A stretch of 64,000 nt of DNA. It comes from Melitaea cinxia (taxonomy: Eukaryota > Arthropoda > Insecta > Lepidoptera > Nymphalidae). The stretch covers positions 4,526,001 through 4,590,000 of the forward strand of contig NC_059419.1 of assembly GCF_905220565.1 (NCBI RefSeq), given 5' to 3'. The position numbers and the translations under genes were made by a program. The notes beneath the pieces are model-generated. The model saw only the letters and a list, made by a program, of their open reading frames with translations. It did no database searches and had not been told where the DNA came from. Shown here in pieces: positions 44,579 through 56,100 of the stretch. Numbering within the stretch: the first letter of the stretch is position 1; each line of letters begins with the position of its first letter.

Positions 44579-46297
44579 TGGCACAATTATATTATAAAAA
44601 AAAAAACAAGAATAAGGATTATTCTTTTAATCTTTGCAGCAGCCAGTAACATGACACTGTAGTTTTGTCAAAATATTACATTGTAGCGACACTTTTTTTT
44701 TTAAATAACCCCTTTACGTAAGTAAGATACGGCAAGGGTTGCTATTATTACAAACATCTTTTTTTTTGCGATCAGATAAAAATCTAATGATATGGTTAAA
44801 ATAAGATTGTACGTCACATTTTTGACTGTTACCCTAAAAAGGTTTAGTTACGTTTGATTAAACAGCTGCTGCAGTTTAATATTTGAAAATAAAATAGAAA
44901 TTAAAAATCTTATTTCTATGATAATTTAAAATATTGATAAAATCTGCGGAACTATAAAACTTTATATTAATACATATTATAATAGTTTTTCTTTTTATTT
45001 TCAACTAAATTAAAAAAACTATTACATAAAAAAAATCAGATTATGAAAATATTCGTTAATTCATACTTCAAAGTTCTAAATAGGTATGCGTCTTCCATAT
45101 TTGAACGGTTTCCAAATTCAAAAGAAACTAAATTCTCATTCCAGCCGCGTCGCGCTCTAAATATAAAAACTCTTTTTTGTCAAATATGGAAGGGTTAAGT
45201 TAAAAACATTCTATTTTTGAATTGTTAAAAAGACTTCATTGTATGGAATACGTCAAAACTCCGTAGCTAATGTAGTCTATGTAAAATTGTTAGATGAAAT
45301 CGGCTTATAAATAACATGCTTTCAAATTCAGGGATTGATTTTTTGATAAGATTACTGACGTTGTATAACTTATTTCTATATCAAAATATCCTACAATTTG
45401 ACATAAATAAATATACTACAAATAATAAAATTATATATTATTATAAATTGAAAATGAAGAAGCATATATCAAGGACACACATTTATATAATTAATAAGCA
45501 TAGGTACTTATTCGTTGACACCGTATTCATAATTAATCTTCAAAAGACCACTATACTATGTGAACATTACTCCTTTTTCAAATGATACGAAAGACACAGG
45601 AAGCGTGAGTTTTTTGTCACTTCCACATCTCACCCGAACTGATTTATTCGTTCTATCTCACTCACAGTGTTAAAAAACTCGTTTGCACGAAAGTGACAAA
45701 GCACTCGGTACAATGTTCAGGTGTGTTGACAATAACAGATGTTCATAAGATGGCGGGCGCATATTACACAATTACGATTCTATTTAATTATTTCTCGTCG
45801 TGGGCGTCGTTACTCAGCTTCGAAGACAATCGGGGATTTTTTATCGTGTCATGTTTACTGAGTTCCGTTACTTTCCTAATTTTGTAATTAGAATTGACGC
45901 TTACTTTTTTAAACGTAGGTGGCGAAGGTATTATTTTATATTCTTATAATTAAGCTCATTATACACTGGTTTATAGAAAATAGAATGATGCTAAACATTG
46001 TAGAGTTACATCTAACATATCTTTTGTTTTATTTTCTTCTATGGAGTTCTTTAATGTTATCGTGTTTAAAACTATTAATGAAATTGAACTTATTATTTGA
46101 GTTAGGCTAAATAACTAACGTCTATCGAAGTTTTATTAACACGATATTCATGCTTAAAATTACAAACTTGTGTTCAGCTAAAATTTTAATTGCCAAAAAA
46201 AGGGGAGGCTGAAAGTCTAAGAAGTAAAAAGTTACTCGTTTTATTTCGTTCGATATCGTTAACTGTGGTTAATAGTTTATGCGTCAGCTCTAACTTA
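44579..46297. other. AT-rich stretch
   Basis: No repeat family shared in the window, and no ORF with recognisable domains (the largest, 89 codons at 45,316, is low-complexity AT-rich). A TTTGAACGG/AAATATGGAAG word pair lies at 45,100-45,190. Confidence 0.4.
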
Positions 46298-46345
46298 GAT
46301 TATTGCATTCGGCCTGGAATATCCCACTGTTGGGCATAGGCCGTT
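46298..46345 (-). repeat. SINE family A 3' fragment
   Basis: CGGCCTGGAATATCCCACTG then TTGGGCATAGGCCG, the reversed SINE end. Confidence 0.5.
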
Positions 46346-46367
46346 TAATATGTTCGATGATGACTTC

Positions 46368-46750
46368 GTCGTATATGAACCGATTTTGATAATTCTTTTT
46401 TTGTTGGAAAGGAGATATTCCAAGTGTAGTAGTAATATGAAAACCAGGATCTGATGTCGTGATCACAGAGAAATCGAGGAAAAACCCTCGAAAATCGTAG
46501 TCACGACTGGTGCGTTTGTTAATTTGTTTTGTCTACTTACGTTGTATGTTTACGTTGTCGATGTAATTGAAGTCGGTTTTTTTCGTTTGCTAGCAAACAC
46601 GCGCTTTAGCCTGTAATATCCCACTACTGGGCATAGGCCTCTTTCCCCATGTAGGAGAAGGATCAGAGCTTAATCCACCACGCTGCTCCAATGCGGTTTG
46701 GCTGATATATTCCCTACAATGAGTAACGATCGCTAGCAAACACAATTATA
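46368..46750 (+). mobile_element. AACCGACTTCC element, copy 4, 5'-deleted and interrupted
   Basis: Shares GAACCGATTTTGATAATTCT, GTTGGAAAGGAGATATTCCA, GAAACCAGGATCTGATG-type words and the 3' GAAGTCGGTTTTTTTCGTTT with the other copies, but lacks the left end and part of the interior. Its 3' hairpin (GTTTGCTAGCAAAC) is duplicated by a SINE inserted at 46,601-46,731. Confidence 0.7.
46601..46731 (-). mobile_element. 5'-truncated SINE family A with 12-bp target duplication
   Basis: Reversed 3' part of family A (GCGCTTTAGCCTGTAATATC to ATGAGTAACGATC), flanked by perfect GCTAGCAAACAC repeats (46,589-46,600 and 46,732-46,743). The target is the 3' hairpin of the surrounding element. Confidence 0.85.
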
Positions 46751-47038
46751 CTATAACTGTTGCTAGAGTTGCGCTTTTTAATACGACATCTGGAAGATTT
46801 TGCAGACTCCTGTTGGTGTATTCTGTGATTTATAGAAGACATTTTACTGTGTGGAACACAAACACCTAAATAATAAAAAAAAAAATTATTCATGTACATC
46901 GGCGATAATAAAAACAATGCTCAATCTCATCGTTTTACCTCTTACTAATAGAAATCAACATGTATCGATAAACCGAACATGGATTTTACGACAACAACAT
47001 TCTACGATTCAACGACATTCCTGGATCTATGCTAAATG

Positions 47039-47101
47039 GGCGTTCCACAGGAATCAATTCTAGGTCATTTTATATTTTTAATATATGTCAATGATGCTTC
47101 T
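47039..47101 (+). pseudogene. Short reverse-transcriptase remnant
   Basis: 21 codons read GVPQESILGHFIFLIYVNDA plus S, which is the conserved GVPQGS-ILGP-LF-IYVND block of Jockey/CR1-type reverse transcriptases with two changes. A stop lies two codons upstream and others follow, so only this block is readable. It is unrelated to the element at 41,685 in position and strand. Confidence 0.6.
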
Positions 47102-48855
47102 TTTTGTGTTTAATGTTTTTGTCACCTTATTGTTTCTTGAAAACATATCTGTTAATTTAAAAGCTAAGAAAAATAAGTTAATAATAACATCGGGAAGAAT
47201 ATCATAAGTCATCAAACGCTAAAAAAGCAAATAAGTTGTTTTCGCTCTGCCTACATCTAAGTTACCGCTTACTAATATTTATCTAGTCCTTGTTATTAGT
47301 AACATCACATTTCTTTTAGAGATACATTTAGATTCATACTATCTACGTACCAAAAAAATGAATGATTGATAGACATATCTGTTATAGTAATTGCGGTTAG
47401 AAAACTTTGTCAAGTAATTGTTCTCATGGTTTGCTTTTTTTTTTATTCTAGATATTTTAATAGTGTCATGTCTAACGGCATATTACGAAAGGGTACTACT
47501 ACTGATTGGAGCTCGAATCTTTTTTAAAGATAAAAATAGACATTGATATGAATAGAAATAGTATCAAACATAATTTTTTGCTAATCTTTTCCTGTAAAAT
47601 GTATACTCCAAAACGTTCCTCTTATGTATCCTTGTAGTAGCTACTACAGATTATTGTGAGATTCAAAAACTTTCTTTAAAGTAAATATTCATTTAACATT
47701 TGTATTTAATACATATAGCAGTAAAACGCGGGCGTAACAGTTCAACCGAACAAAATTCTAAACTTTAAGCCGTACAAAATAACACAATACAATCTCCTTA
47801 TTATAAAGAATCAATGAGAAAATACGAGATTTGACCCAAAAAACAACCCCATATTGAAGGGTTAAAAAGCAAGACAGCTACACCTTTACACACAAGTTAG
47901 AAAGAGCCAACACGATACCTTAACCCTTTCACCGCACCTGGACGGTTTTTTAACAACTTTTTTTTTATAGTTCAAATTTAAAAAATGGCAAAATTTCGCT
48001 TTGTCGAGAATCAATATTTATTTTCGGGTTCAAACGCGATGCGGGCACAATAGAAGTTCGTTATCTGGTACTTTAAATGAGGCCATTACTCTTTACGTCA
48101 ATGGTAAATGTCAATTTGGACGATATACAAAGCCTAATGACATTACTTATTATTTAATAAATTGAAAAAAAAAATAGCGTTACGTATATTTCAGTTTTTT
48201 ATAGAAGTATTTTTTTATCTCACGTTATTTACTGTAACAGCGTAACCCTTTCATTGCAGGGCAATGTCTTAGTTAAACAGTTTATTTTTCTGAAAGGCAG
48301 AAGAACTCTGACAGCCAAGCTCAGTAGATAAAATGCTGTGATGCGTAAAAGGTAAAGACTAGGTTCCAACCTAAGGCTGTATTTTTAATTTAAAATTAAA
48401 TTATGCTCTAAGAACCATCATTAAAAAACCCAAAAAATTCTGCACCTGTATTAGAACATGGAGGCGTAATTAGTTCAAATCTTTCTTCTTAATAATAATT
48501 ATATTGTAATATTATTCTAGGTAACATCCAAAAGTAAGTCATAAAATGATTCCACATTTCAATGCCTTTGTTTACATCTGATGGAACACGTTGTCTGATA
48601 AAGAAATATCTTTTTACTATTTATTACGTTATATCTTTATAACGTTGTAAATCGTCATACTAACGGCTTTTTGACGCCAGTTCATTGCAAATATTCCTAT
48701 ATCCTATACGAATATTGTGTCTAGGGGCTTGACTTTATGCTGTGTACATTTTTTTGTATGTAGTAAGTAATATGATGAGAACCATTGACTTCAATATTTT
48801 TTTTTTATTTCTTCTTTATGTTTGACAGCTATACCTTTTACGTTGTATAAAATCT
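47102..48855. other. AT-rich stretch
   Basis: Nothing recognised apart from homopolymers. Confidence 0.4.
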
Positions 48856-49127
48856 GTATTAAGCAGTGGCGTAGCGTAGTGGGGGCGGGGGGGGCGGCCC
48901 GCCCCGGGCGGCACTTTTTAGGGGGCGGCAAAATTGAACAACACTTAAATAATAAAAACAATTAGTAAATACTAGCGGCCCGGTACGTGCTTCGCTACGT
49001 ATAAAGTGAAATAATAAAAAAAAATTACATAAAATTCATTTATTAATACAAAAAAAAAAAATTTGCTAGGCTATTTTAAAACTTAATCCAAAACATTTGG
49101 ATAACCAGTATTTTTTGTTTTTCCATT

Positions 49128-50540
49128 TTGAGAAGCAATAGTCGAAGACTTTTTCGTAGTCTACAAATGCCATACACAGCGGCTGATTATATTCTTCTGT
49201 CTTTTGTATAATCTATTGAACAGTATGAATGTGGTCTACAGTGCTGTAGTCATTTCGAAACCTCGCTGCTCCGGTAGTTGGAATTCGTCGAGTCTTCTGG
49301 CGAGACGATTCGTAACAACAATCGAAAACAGCTTATAGATATGGCTCAGAAGTGAGATCAATGTGTAATTCTTTGACAGAGACTTGTCGCCTCTCTTAAA
49401 GAACAGCACCAAACACACTACTGGACCACACCTCCGGCGTGGTACCTCGGTGGGTGACGGCGTGAAAGAGTCTCACCAAGACTTTTAGGGTAGGTCACCC
49501 TGCGGCTTTAAGTAGCTCAGTCGTAACTAAGTCATCCCTATTCTGCTCAATCAGAGTAGCAATCTCTCTCGTATTTGAGCAGTGGAGGTCGCGGCGTACA
49601 AGTTTTCGTATCTTCTTGGAAAGAGCCCTCTGTTCTGGCGAAGCTGCTTGAGCAGTGAGCAACTCGCGCCTCCACCACACTAGATCCAAGGCTTCGGAAG
49701 AGAGTTGGACTGCTTTGTTGACTTCGTCAGCTAAAGTGCCTACGACCTAGTGTACACACCGTCTTCACCACGTTGTCGGTCATCTCTTCCACGTTGCCAG
49801 TAGTTTCCAGCGAATCGAATCGGTTTTGGCGTTCCCATTGAAACTGCTCGGAGCCACATAGTAATTGGGGCAGCGTACGTCGGAGAGTAGATTTCACTAA
49901 GCGGGCCCGCTCTTTTCGGAGGTATATATTTAAAGTGCTCCGCAATAACCGGTGGTTACTGCCAGTGTTAAACCAATTAACCAAGGAGACATCTCTGAAT
50001 ATATGCCTTTTATCCGCTATGATGAATCTATCTCGTTCCTCGTCATAGTGTTGGGGCTTTGCCATGTACACCGCCTTTGGGGCTTCTTCTTAAAAAAAAG
50101 AATTCATCAAGAAGAGCCCCTCTGACTCGTAGTAGTTGACGAGCATCTGCCCCCTGCGATTCCTGCGCCCCTACCCGCGTGGCCCGATCCTTGATTCGTC
50201 GCGGTCTTGTATTCCCACTTTAGCGTTGAAGGCTCCCATAACAACGTTGTAGAAGGCCGAAGTAGTCCCATGCATGGCCCTTATCCTATGGCCTCGTAAT
50301 ATCGTCATACAAGGCTTCGACTTCATTGTCAGATTGTGCTGAGGTCGGCGCATAGAGCTGTATCACTTCTAGGGAGTACCTGTCAGTGAGTTTAAGTACA
50401 AGGTACGCTACCCGGGTCGACACATTGCTGACTTCCACAACGTTGTTAGTGAGAGTCTTGTGGACCAGAAAATCGACGCCACCTTGGGAAAGCCCATCAC
50501 CTTCACGGAAGCAGAACAAGTGCCCGGAGTCCAGGATCAT
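49128..50540 (-). pseudogene. RTE endonuclease-reverse transcriptase, fragmented
   Basis: Consecutive minus-strand pieces in the right order but several frames. 50,540-50,286 has an endonuclease middle (GGVDFLVHKTL, YSLEVIQLYAPTSAQSDNEV). 50,353-50,171 has FYNVVMGAFNAKVG (normally GDFNAK) and then GIQDRDESRIGPRG. 50,071-49,727 has RHIFRDVSLVNWF. 49,689-49,495 is the linker with DLVWWRRELL. 49,418-49,236 starts the reverse transcriptase (LFFKRGDKSLSKNYTLISLL, normally KNYRPISLL), and 49,235-49,128 continues PLCMAFVDYEKVFD. Several frameshifts and stops make it inactive. The family resembles proteins annotated as craniofacial development protein 2-like in insects. Confidence 0.75.
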
Positions 50541-51004
50541 CGTGTCTTCGCCCTCTCTTCAAACTTCAGACAACCCCAGTATGCTTCACTTAAGTTTAAG
50601 TTTAAGATTCGGTTTTACTTCCAGTTCGGTAAGGTTGTGGTCCAGCCGTAACATGCCTCCATTATACGTAACCGGTACGTAGTACCTGTAGTTTTGAGTG
50701 GCAGCCTCCCGTATCCCGGTGATCCTCAGCACCCTCCGCCCCACCGTTACCGCGGCCGCTGCTGTAGCCGGGAATAGTGGGGCTACCGAGAACTGAGGGC
50801 CTAAAATTCTACCGCGAACTCATGAGGGTTTTTGCCCATAGTCACTACGCTGGGTAGGCGGGTTGGTGACCGCAGGGCTAGCTTTGTCGCACCGAAGACG
50901 CTGCTGCTCGTCTTCGGTTGTGTATTTAAAAAGCTAGCTGTAGGATGGCTATACCGCCATCGGTCGGCTTCACTAGTTCCACAGTGGTATTGGAACTTTG
51001 CTAT

Positions 51005-52036
51005 TTCATATTATTAACTAGCTGACCCGGCAAACGTTGTTTTGCCAATAAACTATCTACTATAATATAAGTGTGCGGGGATTTACTTATAAACGAAAGC
51101 GTTGTAGACAATGAAAGTATGCTTTATTTAGTGCACAGAAAAATTAAAATAATACGTATAGCAGTTACTGCTACGATCGGTACACAAATAAAACCAAAAA
51201 AAAACAATGGCCGAAAACAGTATAGTGAGTAAGACAGGAGACCGGCTTTATTCTCATCCCTACTCCGTGATGTTTGCTGGATGAGAGGTGACAACGTAAT
51301 GTAGACATCTAGCGGGGATAACTGATCGATTGATAGTTATCGACCGGCGAAGGCAGGAGATCAAATTGAATTGAGAAAAAAAATCACAATTAAAGGAAAT
51401 TATTAAAAATAATAAAAAATAAAAATTGCGATGGAAAAATAGGGCTTGATGGTAGAAAGGTTGAAAATTAAGAGTAATATATTTTTTTTTAATTCTAAGT
51501 CATGACAAAATAAAAATAAAAATCCTGCCAAAAAAATTAAAGTTTATAATTAACAAATAAAATATAGGGGTTGATCGTAGAAGGTTGAAAATTTAGGGTT
51601 GTATGAATTTTTTAATGTTGTATCATAAAAAAATAAAAATATAAATAATTTATCTAAAAATAAAAAAAAAAAATAAAAAAAAATAGGGGTGGACTACCCT
51701 TAACATTTAGGGGGATGAAAAATAGATGTTGTTCGATTCTCAGACCTACCCAATATGCACACAAAATTTCATGAGAATCGGTCTAGCCGTTTCGGAAGAG
51801 TTTAACTACAAACACCGCGACACGAGAATTTTATATATTAGATTAATTTATTTATTTTACATTAAATAGTATGTCTTAATAATTATCACTAATCTAATAA
51901 AATCTAATAAGTACTATTAATTATTTTGTATTGTTATTTAATTGATTGAAATTTTGATTTGGGCAAATGGAGATAAGGATTGATGAATTTTGCATGGAAT
52001 TAAATAAAGCTTTATCATTATTATTATTATTATTAT
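51005..52036 (+). mobile_element. (ATT)n-tailed retroposon inserted in the RTE 5' region
   Basis: The host sequence is duplicated on both sides: TATTGGAACTTTGCTAT (50,988-51,004) and TATTGGAACTTTTCTAT (52,037-52,053), one mismatch in 17. Its 3' end reads GGAATTAAATAAAGCTTTAT and then (TTA)n. Without the nested Helitron-like element only about 207 bp remain, so it is a 5'-truncated copy. The non-LTR clade is not determined. Confidence 0.7.
51018..51842 (-). mobile_element. Helitron-like element, 825 bp, innermost insertion
   Basis: On the minus strand it starts TCTAATATATAAAATTCTCG after an A and ends CCGGGTCAGCTAG before a T. The 5' terminus is identical to that of 2911-3184 and the 3' terminus nearly so (GGGTCAGCTAG versus GAGTCAGCTAG). 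Interior matches include GGTCTGAGAATCGAACAACA. No Rep/helicase coding sequence. Confidence 0.75.
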
Positions 52037-52241
52037 TATTGGAACTTTTCTATCCCTTAGTCGCCTCTTACGACACCCACGGGATGAAACGGGGTGGCTA
52101 AATTCTATATGTCGTAGCCACTCAGCTAAGTAAGTTTTAGTATACCTAGTTTAAATTGAAATACCTAAACCTACCTACGGGGGCGGCAAAATTTTCTTCC
52201 GCCCCGGGCGGCCGACAACCACGCTACGCCACTGGTATTAA

Positions 52242-53422
52242 GAGCCATTTCACAATTTTACGCTCTGCAAGTTTAGATAAATTTGGTCGCATCGCGCGAG
52301 TCGTACGAGCCGCGCGATCTTTGTGCTATTATGTATAGTGTGACAACCAAAAGACCATCTTGATCATTTTCTGATGTATAATAAAAATTATAACTATGGT
52401 ATAAAATGTTTTTTACATAATTAATTTGTTAAAAATTTCAAGTATGTTATATAACAACAGTCAATAAATTTAAAATAAAAATAAAAAATCAATTTTATGA
52501 AACAATTTTTTTTTAAATTGATTTAGTTTTTTCAGTTTACGAATGAATCTAATATTTACGATATGAATAAAATAGCATTTTATGACATCGACACCGACAA
52601 ACATATTAATTAACAAATAACAAGACAAACAGATTGAAATGCCTATTTGTATTGATAATGTGAGAAAAGAAAATTAAATTATACATTTGTTTACAGAAAT
52701 TATCATTATATTATTTTACAGTCATTTTCGTAATATGTTTATTTTATTTATATTTTATTATGAAAGTATCAAATGCGTTTTATCCGCTATAACAACAGGC
52801 GCTTGGAGCGTGTGAGCGAAAGAGACGGCTGCGCAGAATTTGGCGTGGACCTTACCTCTAAGAGCGCTAGCGCTCGACTGATTTACCGGGCTTGATGCGT
52901 GATAATATATACTATCTTTTTATTATTTAATGTAAAATGTATTAAAAATAATTACATCTTTTAATTATTTTTTTTTTGTGTTCCTTAATGATGTAAGTTT
53001 ACTTTGATGAAGATAGATCGTTAAAATTTCTTAGTGTTCTAAGAGAAATATTGCTTTTAAAATTGTACTTATTTGGAAAATATTCGTAACTTTAAATTTT
53101 TTTTATCGTTTAATAGAGATACAAATGGAATAAAAATCTATGATAGTGTGCAATAAAATTATATTCCACATATTATGATATTTTTTTAAAATGGTTTCAA
53201 CGTAGAGATTATTGAAAAGTAGGACTTCAAAGTATACATTGCGACCGTTTACCCAGGGAGGAGGCTGATGAAAAGGTTAATAATTTTATACACATAATAT
53301 AAATCAAAATTCTGATCTGACTATGGACTACAACAAAGGTTACAAGATTAAAAGGGTACAAGATTAACGACGTCAAAATATTACAATTTCGCGGATTGTT
53401 ACCGATTTTTGTGAAATGGCTC
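52242..53422. mobile_element. TTAA-flanked non-autonomous element (piggyBac-like)
   Basis: A perfect 14-bp inverted repeat GAGCCATTTCACAA / TTGTGAAATGGCTC, flanked by TTAA (52,238-52,241 and 53,423-53,426); 1,181 bp. TTAA duplication is typical of piggyBac. The interior holds no transposase; GC-richer words occur near 52,287-52,320 and 52,800-52,890. The hAT-like element sits exactly on its left boundary, one base into the repeat. Confidence 0.65.
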
Positions 53423-53426
53423 TTAA

Positions 53427-54222
53427 GCTCTAAGTATACACTGTGATACAAATGCATATACCTCCTAGACTCTATTGTATTCATCCCGTGACTATGACCT
53501 TGATGACTTTTTGATTTTGATGGATTTTGATTTTATGCATAGAACTAAATATAAAGTTCTTTTTCTTTCTGAAGTTGGTAACCCTACAACAAACTATTAT
53601 CAAGTTATGATGGAAACAACGAAGTCATTTAGTTAATTAAATTCATATCTTTTACATAGAATTGAAGATTGGTGGATATAAAATTTATCAGAAACATGTT
53701 TCAAGCATAAAAATTGCTTTTTGATAATTATTATTAAAAACAAAACTTTTACAAATTTAAAAACAAATGATTTGCTTCTTCATTGATTAATTATGGGTAA
53801 ATACAGTTAAAAAGTGTACCGATTTTAATCGTTCTTTCCCTAATCAGTCGATCATCGTGTATAGAACATAGAGAATGGTAGATAACTAGTGATCATAAAT
53901 GTCAACAAGAGTGAAGCCTCATTGGAAGACTTAAAAGAAGATTTAAAATTAGACATACAAAATATCTTGTCCATATTCAAAATTGAAGTTGCCGTCGCGG
54001 ATACATTATTTGCCATCTCCACCCACTATGATAACTTTCGTATCAAGGCTTGCAACCTACTTTAGAATTATTAAAGTACATATAGGTATTTTAATAAATA
54101 GTTACTTTTTTACATTTTTCAGAGTAGTAGAAAATATTAATCTGTATCTGTTTCGTTATGTTCAATACAAATCCATATATGACAGCCAAAGAGGCAGCTT
54201 CGATGCTGCATTAAGCTAGACT
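53427..54222. other. Non-coding stretch
   Basis: AT-rich, with a TTTTGATTTTGATGGATTTT low-complexity run at about 53,511-53,535. No gene. Confidence 0.4.
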
Positions 54223-54237
54223 AAAAATCACCATACA

Positions 54238-54349
54238 CGCTTCAGCCTGTAATAGGTATCCCACTATTGGGCATAGGCCTCTTTCCCCATGTAGGAGAAG
54301 GATCAGAGCTTAATCCACCACGCTGCTCCAATGTGGGTTGGCGGATATA
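54238..54349 (-). mobile_element. 5'-truncated SINE family A with 15-bp target duplication
   Basis: Reversed SINE 3' end (CGCTTCAGCCTGTAATAGGT to GTGGGTTGGCGGATAT), flanked by perfect AAAAATCACCATACA repeats (54,223-54,237 and 54,350-54,364). An AGGTAT insertion splits the usual CTGTAATATCCC. Confidence 0.85.
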
Positions 54350-54364
54350 AAAAATCACCATACA

Positions 54365-55164
54365 TTTGTACTATTATTAAGTTACGAATACACTAAATTG
54401 GCTGCAAAAGAAAAATATCTCAAATTCCATTAAAAACCCAAAACCAATCAAGCGAACTCCATTAAAAAAAAACGAAAACAATAACACAAAACTAATTTAA
54501 ACACAAACGAAATCAGTCCACAAAACCATTTAAAAATAATTTTTAATCACATCGAAACCAAAGCTAAATCTTTACCAATATAAAAATAATTGCCACGCTA
54601 AAACCTCAACATATAAAAAATTATATCATCCGCGAGCGTACAAAGGAGAAAACGCACCGGCGCAGGCGCAGGGCAGGCGCGTCCCGTAAACGATAAAAAT
54701 TATAAATTAAAACGTCTCAATGCGAGACGAACGAGCGAATAGCCGCGTAATGCAAAAACGACGAGCCCTTTAAGTAACATCTTGTAAAAAAAGGTAAAAG
54801 AGTAAGACAATCAAATGAGGGACGCACAAAAACGGGAATAAAAGGAGAGACAAAAAGCAATATGGCGGATTGTTTTTAATTATCGAGTATCGGCATAAAT
54901 CGATGCACGTCGCCGCGGGCCCGCCGGAGAGCGGCGCGCGCGCATCCGTGGACCCGCTCCGAACTACAATGTATTGTTTGGATTACATTGAGATCAACAA
55001 AAAAATATTAAACTAATTAATCAATTAGGTCTGAGTTATTTTTATTTAGCAATTAAAAGATGTCCTAAGTGCAAAAAGTTTATGAATTTAGTACCTAATT
55101 ATTCCATAAACATTATTTAAAACAATAATATTACATTTTACATACTGTTGCTTTAATTCATTCA
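54365..55164. other. Non-coding stretch with a strong CpG patch
   Basis: CpG-dense words at about 54,640-54,680 (CACCGGCGCAGGCGCAGGGC) and 54,905-54,965 (GCACGTCGCCGCGGGCCCGC). This could mark a host promoter or exon, but no ORF or splice pattern supports a specific model. Confidence 0.35.
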
Positions 55165-55378
55165 TCTATACATACATATACCAAAATAACGTTTTTTTAC
55201 CAAAATTTTCTGTCTGTCTGTCTGTTTGTTCCGGCTAATCTCTGAAACGGCTGGACCGATTTTAACGAGACTTTCACTGGCAGATAGCTGATTACTTTTA
55301 TTTTAGACTTTAACTTTGTGAACTGAACATTAACTATTTTGTTAAATTCCACGCCGACTAAGTCGTGGGCACAGCTAG
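55165..55378 (+). mobile_element. Helitron-like non-autonomous element
   Basis: Starts TCTATACATACATATACCAA after an A and ends GTGGGCACAGCTAG before a T. It contains (CTGT)n and ATCTCTGAAACGGCTGGACC, a word type common in insect Helitron-derived repeats. 214 bp. Confidence 0.6.
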
Positions 55379-55899
55379 TAATATATCATATTTTTATTAG
55401 CACCGCGCTAGATACGTTGGAATACATTATGATAAGCTTACTTAGCGACAAACTGTTATCCTAAATGCAAAAAGTTTATTCATTTATTAAACATTATTTA
55501 AATCAATAATTATACTTTTGCTTCAATTCATTTGTTATACATTTATTTTGTTATTTCAATGGCGTAGTTGCTTAGATATAAATGAAGAAAAGGTAATTAA
55601 AATGAAGTATTAGTCACATGATAAGTAAAATAGTCGAAAAGCAATGATTATTTAGCATCGAATTCTGTATTCCGTTGATGTTCCAATATCTATCAAAGAT
55701 CATTGATTAATTTACTGTTGAATCCTAGATGGTCACGCACTTTTTCAATTTCCGTTTCGCACGAACTATTTTGACTTTCTCCTATAACTGTCTGTTTCTA
55801 CTCATCTAATATCTGATCACGACTTAATTAGCATCTGTCTAAATCGTGGTAAGTCAAATCTCTTGAATTAAATTATTATATGTGTATGTTATGTATGCT

Positions 55900-56100
55900 T
55901 AAAACCATCTAACTGCTGGCTTTCAAATACACAGATCGAAGACGGGCAGCAGCGTCTTCGGTGCGACAAAGCCAGCCCTGCGGTCATCAATCCGCCTGCC
56001 CAGCATGGTGACTATGGGCAACACACATGAGTTCACACAATTTTTAGCGTGGACTTGGGGAGGCCTATGTCCAGCAGTGGACTGCGATAGGGTGAAGCGA
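55900..56100 (+). mobile_element. 5'-truncated RTE-derived element
   Basis: Begins AACCATCTAACTGCTGGCTT, within the 11,940-type sequence, and runs to the 3' end (GGCCTATGTCCAGCAGTGGA, then GATAGGGTGAAGCGATG). The ORF at 56,005 is a shadow. Confidence 0.7.

Larger units (their letters stand above)
49128..52130 (-). mobile_element. RTE retrotransposon, 3'-truncated, nested in the hAT-like element
   Basis: Minus strand. The 5' end near 52,113-52,130 (GAGTGGCTACG, then TTTAGCCACCCC) and 5' region match the 11,940-type derivatives. That region is split by the insertion at 51,005-52,036 and continues at 50,815-51,004. Coding remnants follow at 50,540-49,128. The 3' part after the first reverse-transcriptase motifs is missing. 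Confidence 0.7.
48864..52234. mobile_element. hAT-like non-autonomous element, filled with later insertions
   Basis: Flanked by a perfect 8-bp duplication GTATTAAG (48,856-48,863 and 52,235-52,242), the hAT signature. The terminal inverted repeat is CAGTGGCGTAGCGT (14 bp, perfect), with GC-rich subterminal sequence (CGCCCCGGGCGGC) on both sides. Its own sequence is only about 48,864-49,127 and 52,131-52,234, and includes a reversed Helitron-like 3' end (CTAG at 48,972). The rest is a nested RTE. No hAT transposase. Confidence 0.8.

Noticed and set aside
48864..52234. Autonomous hAT element
   Set aside because: The inner sequence is RTE and later insertions; no hAT transposase motif found in the remaining flanks.
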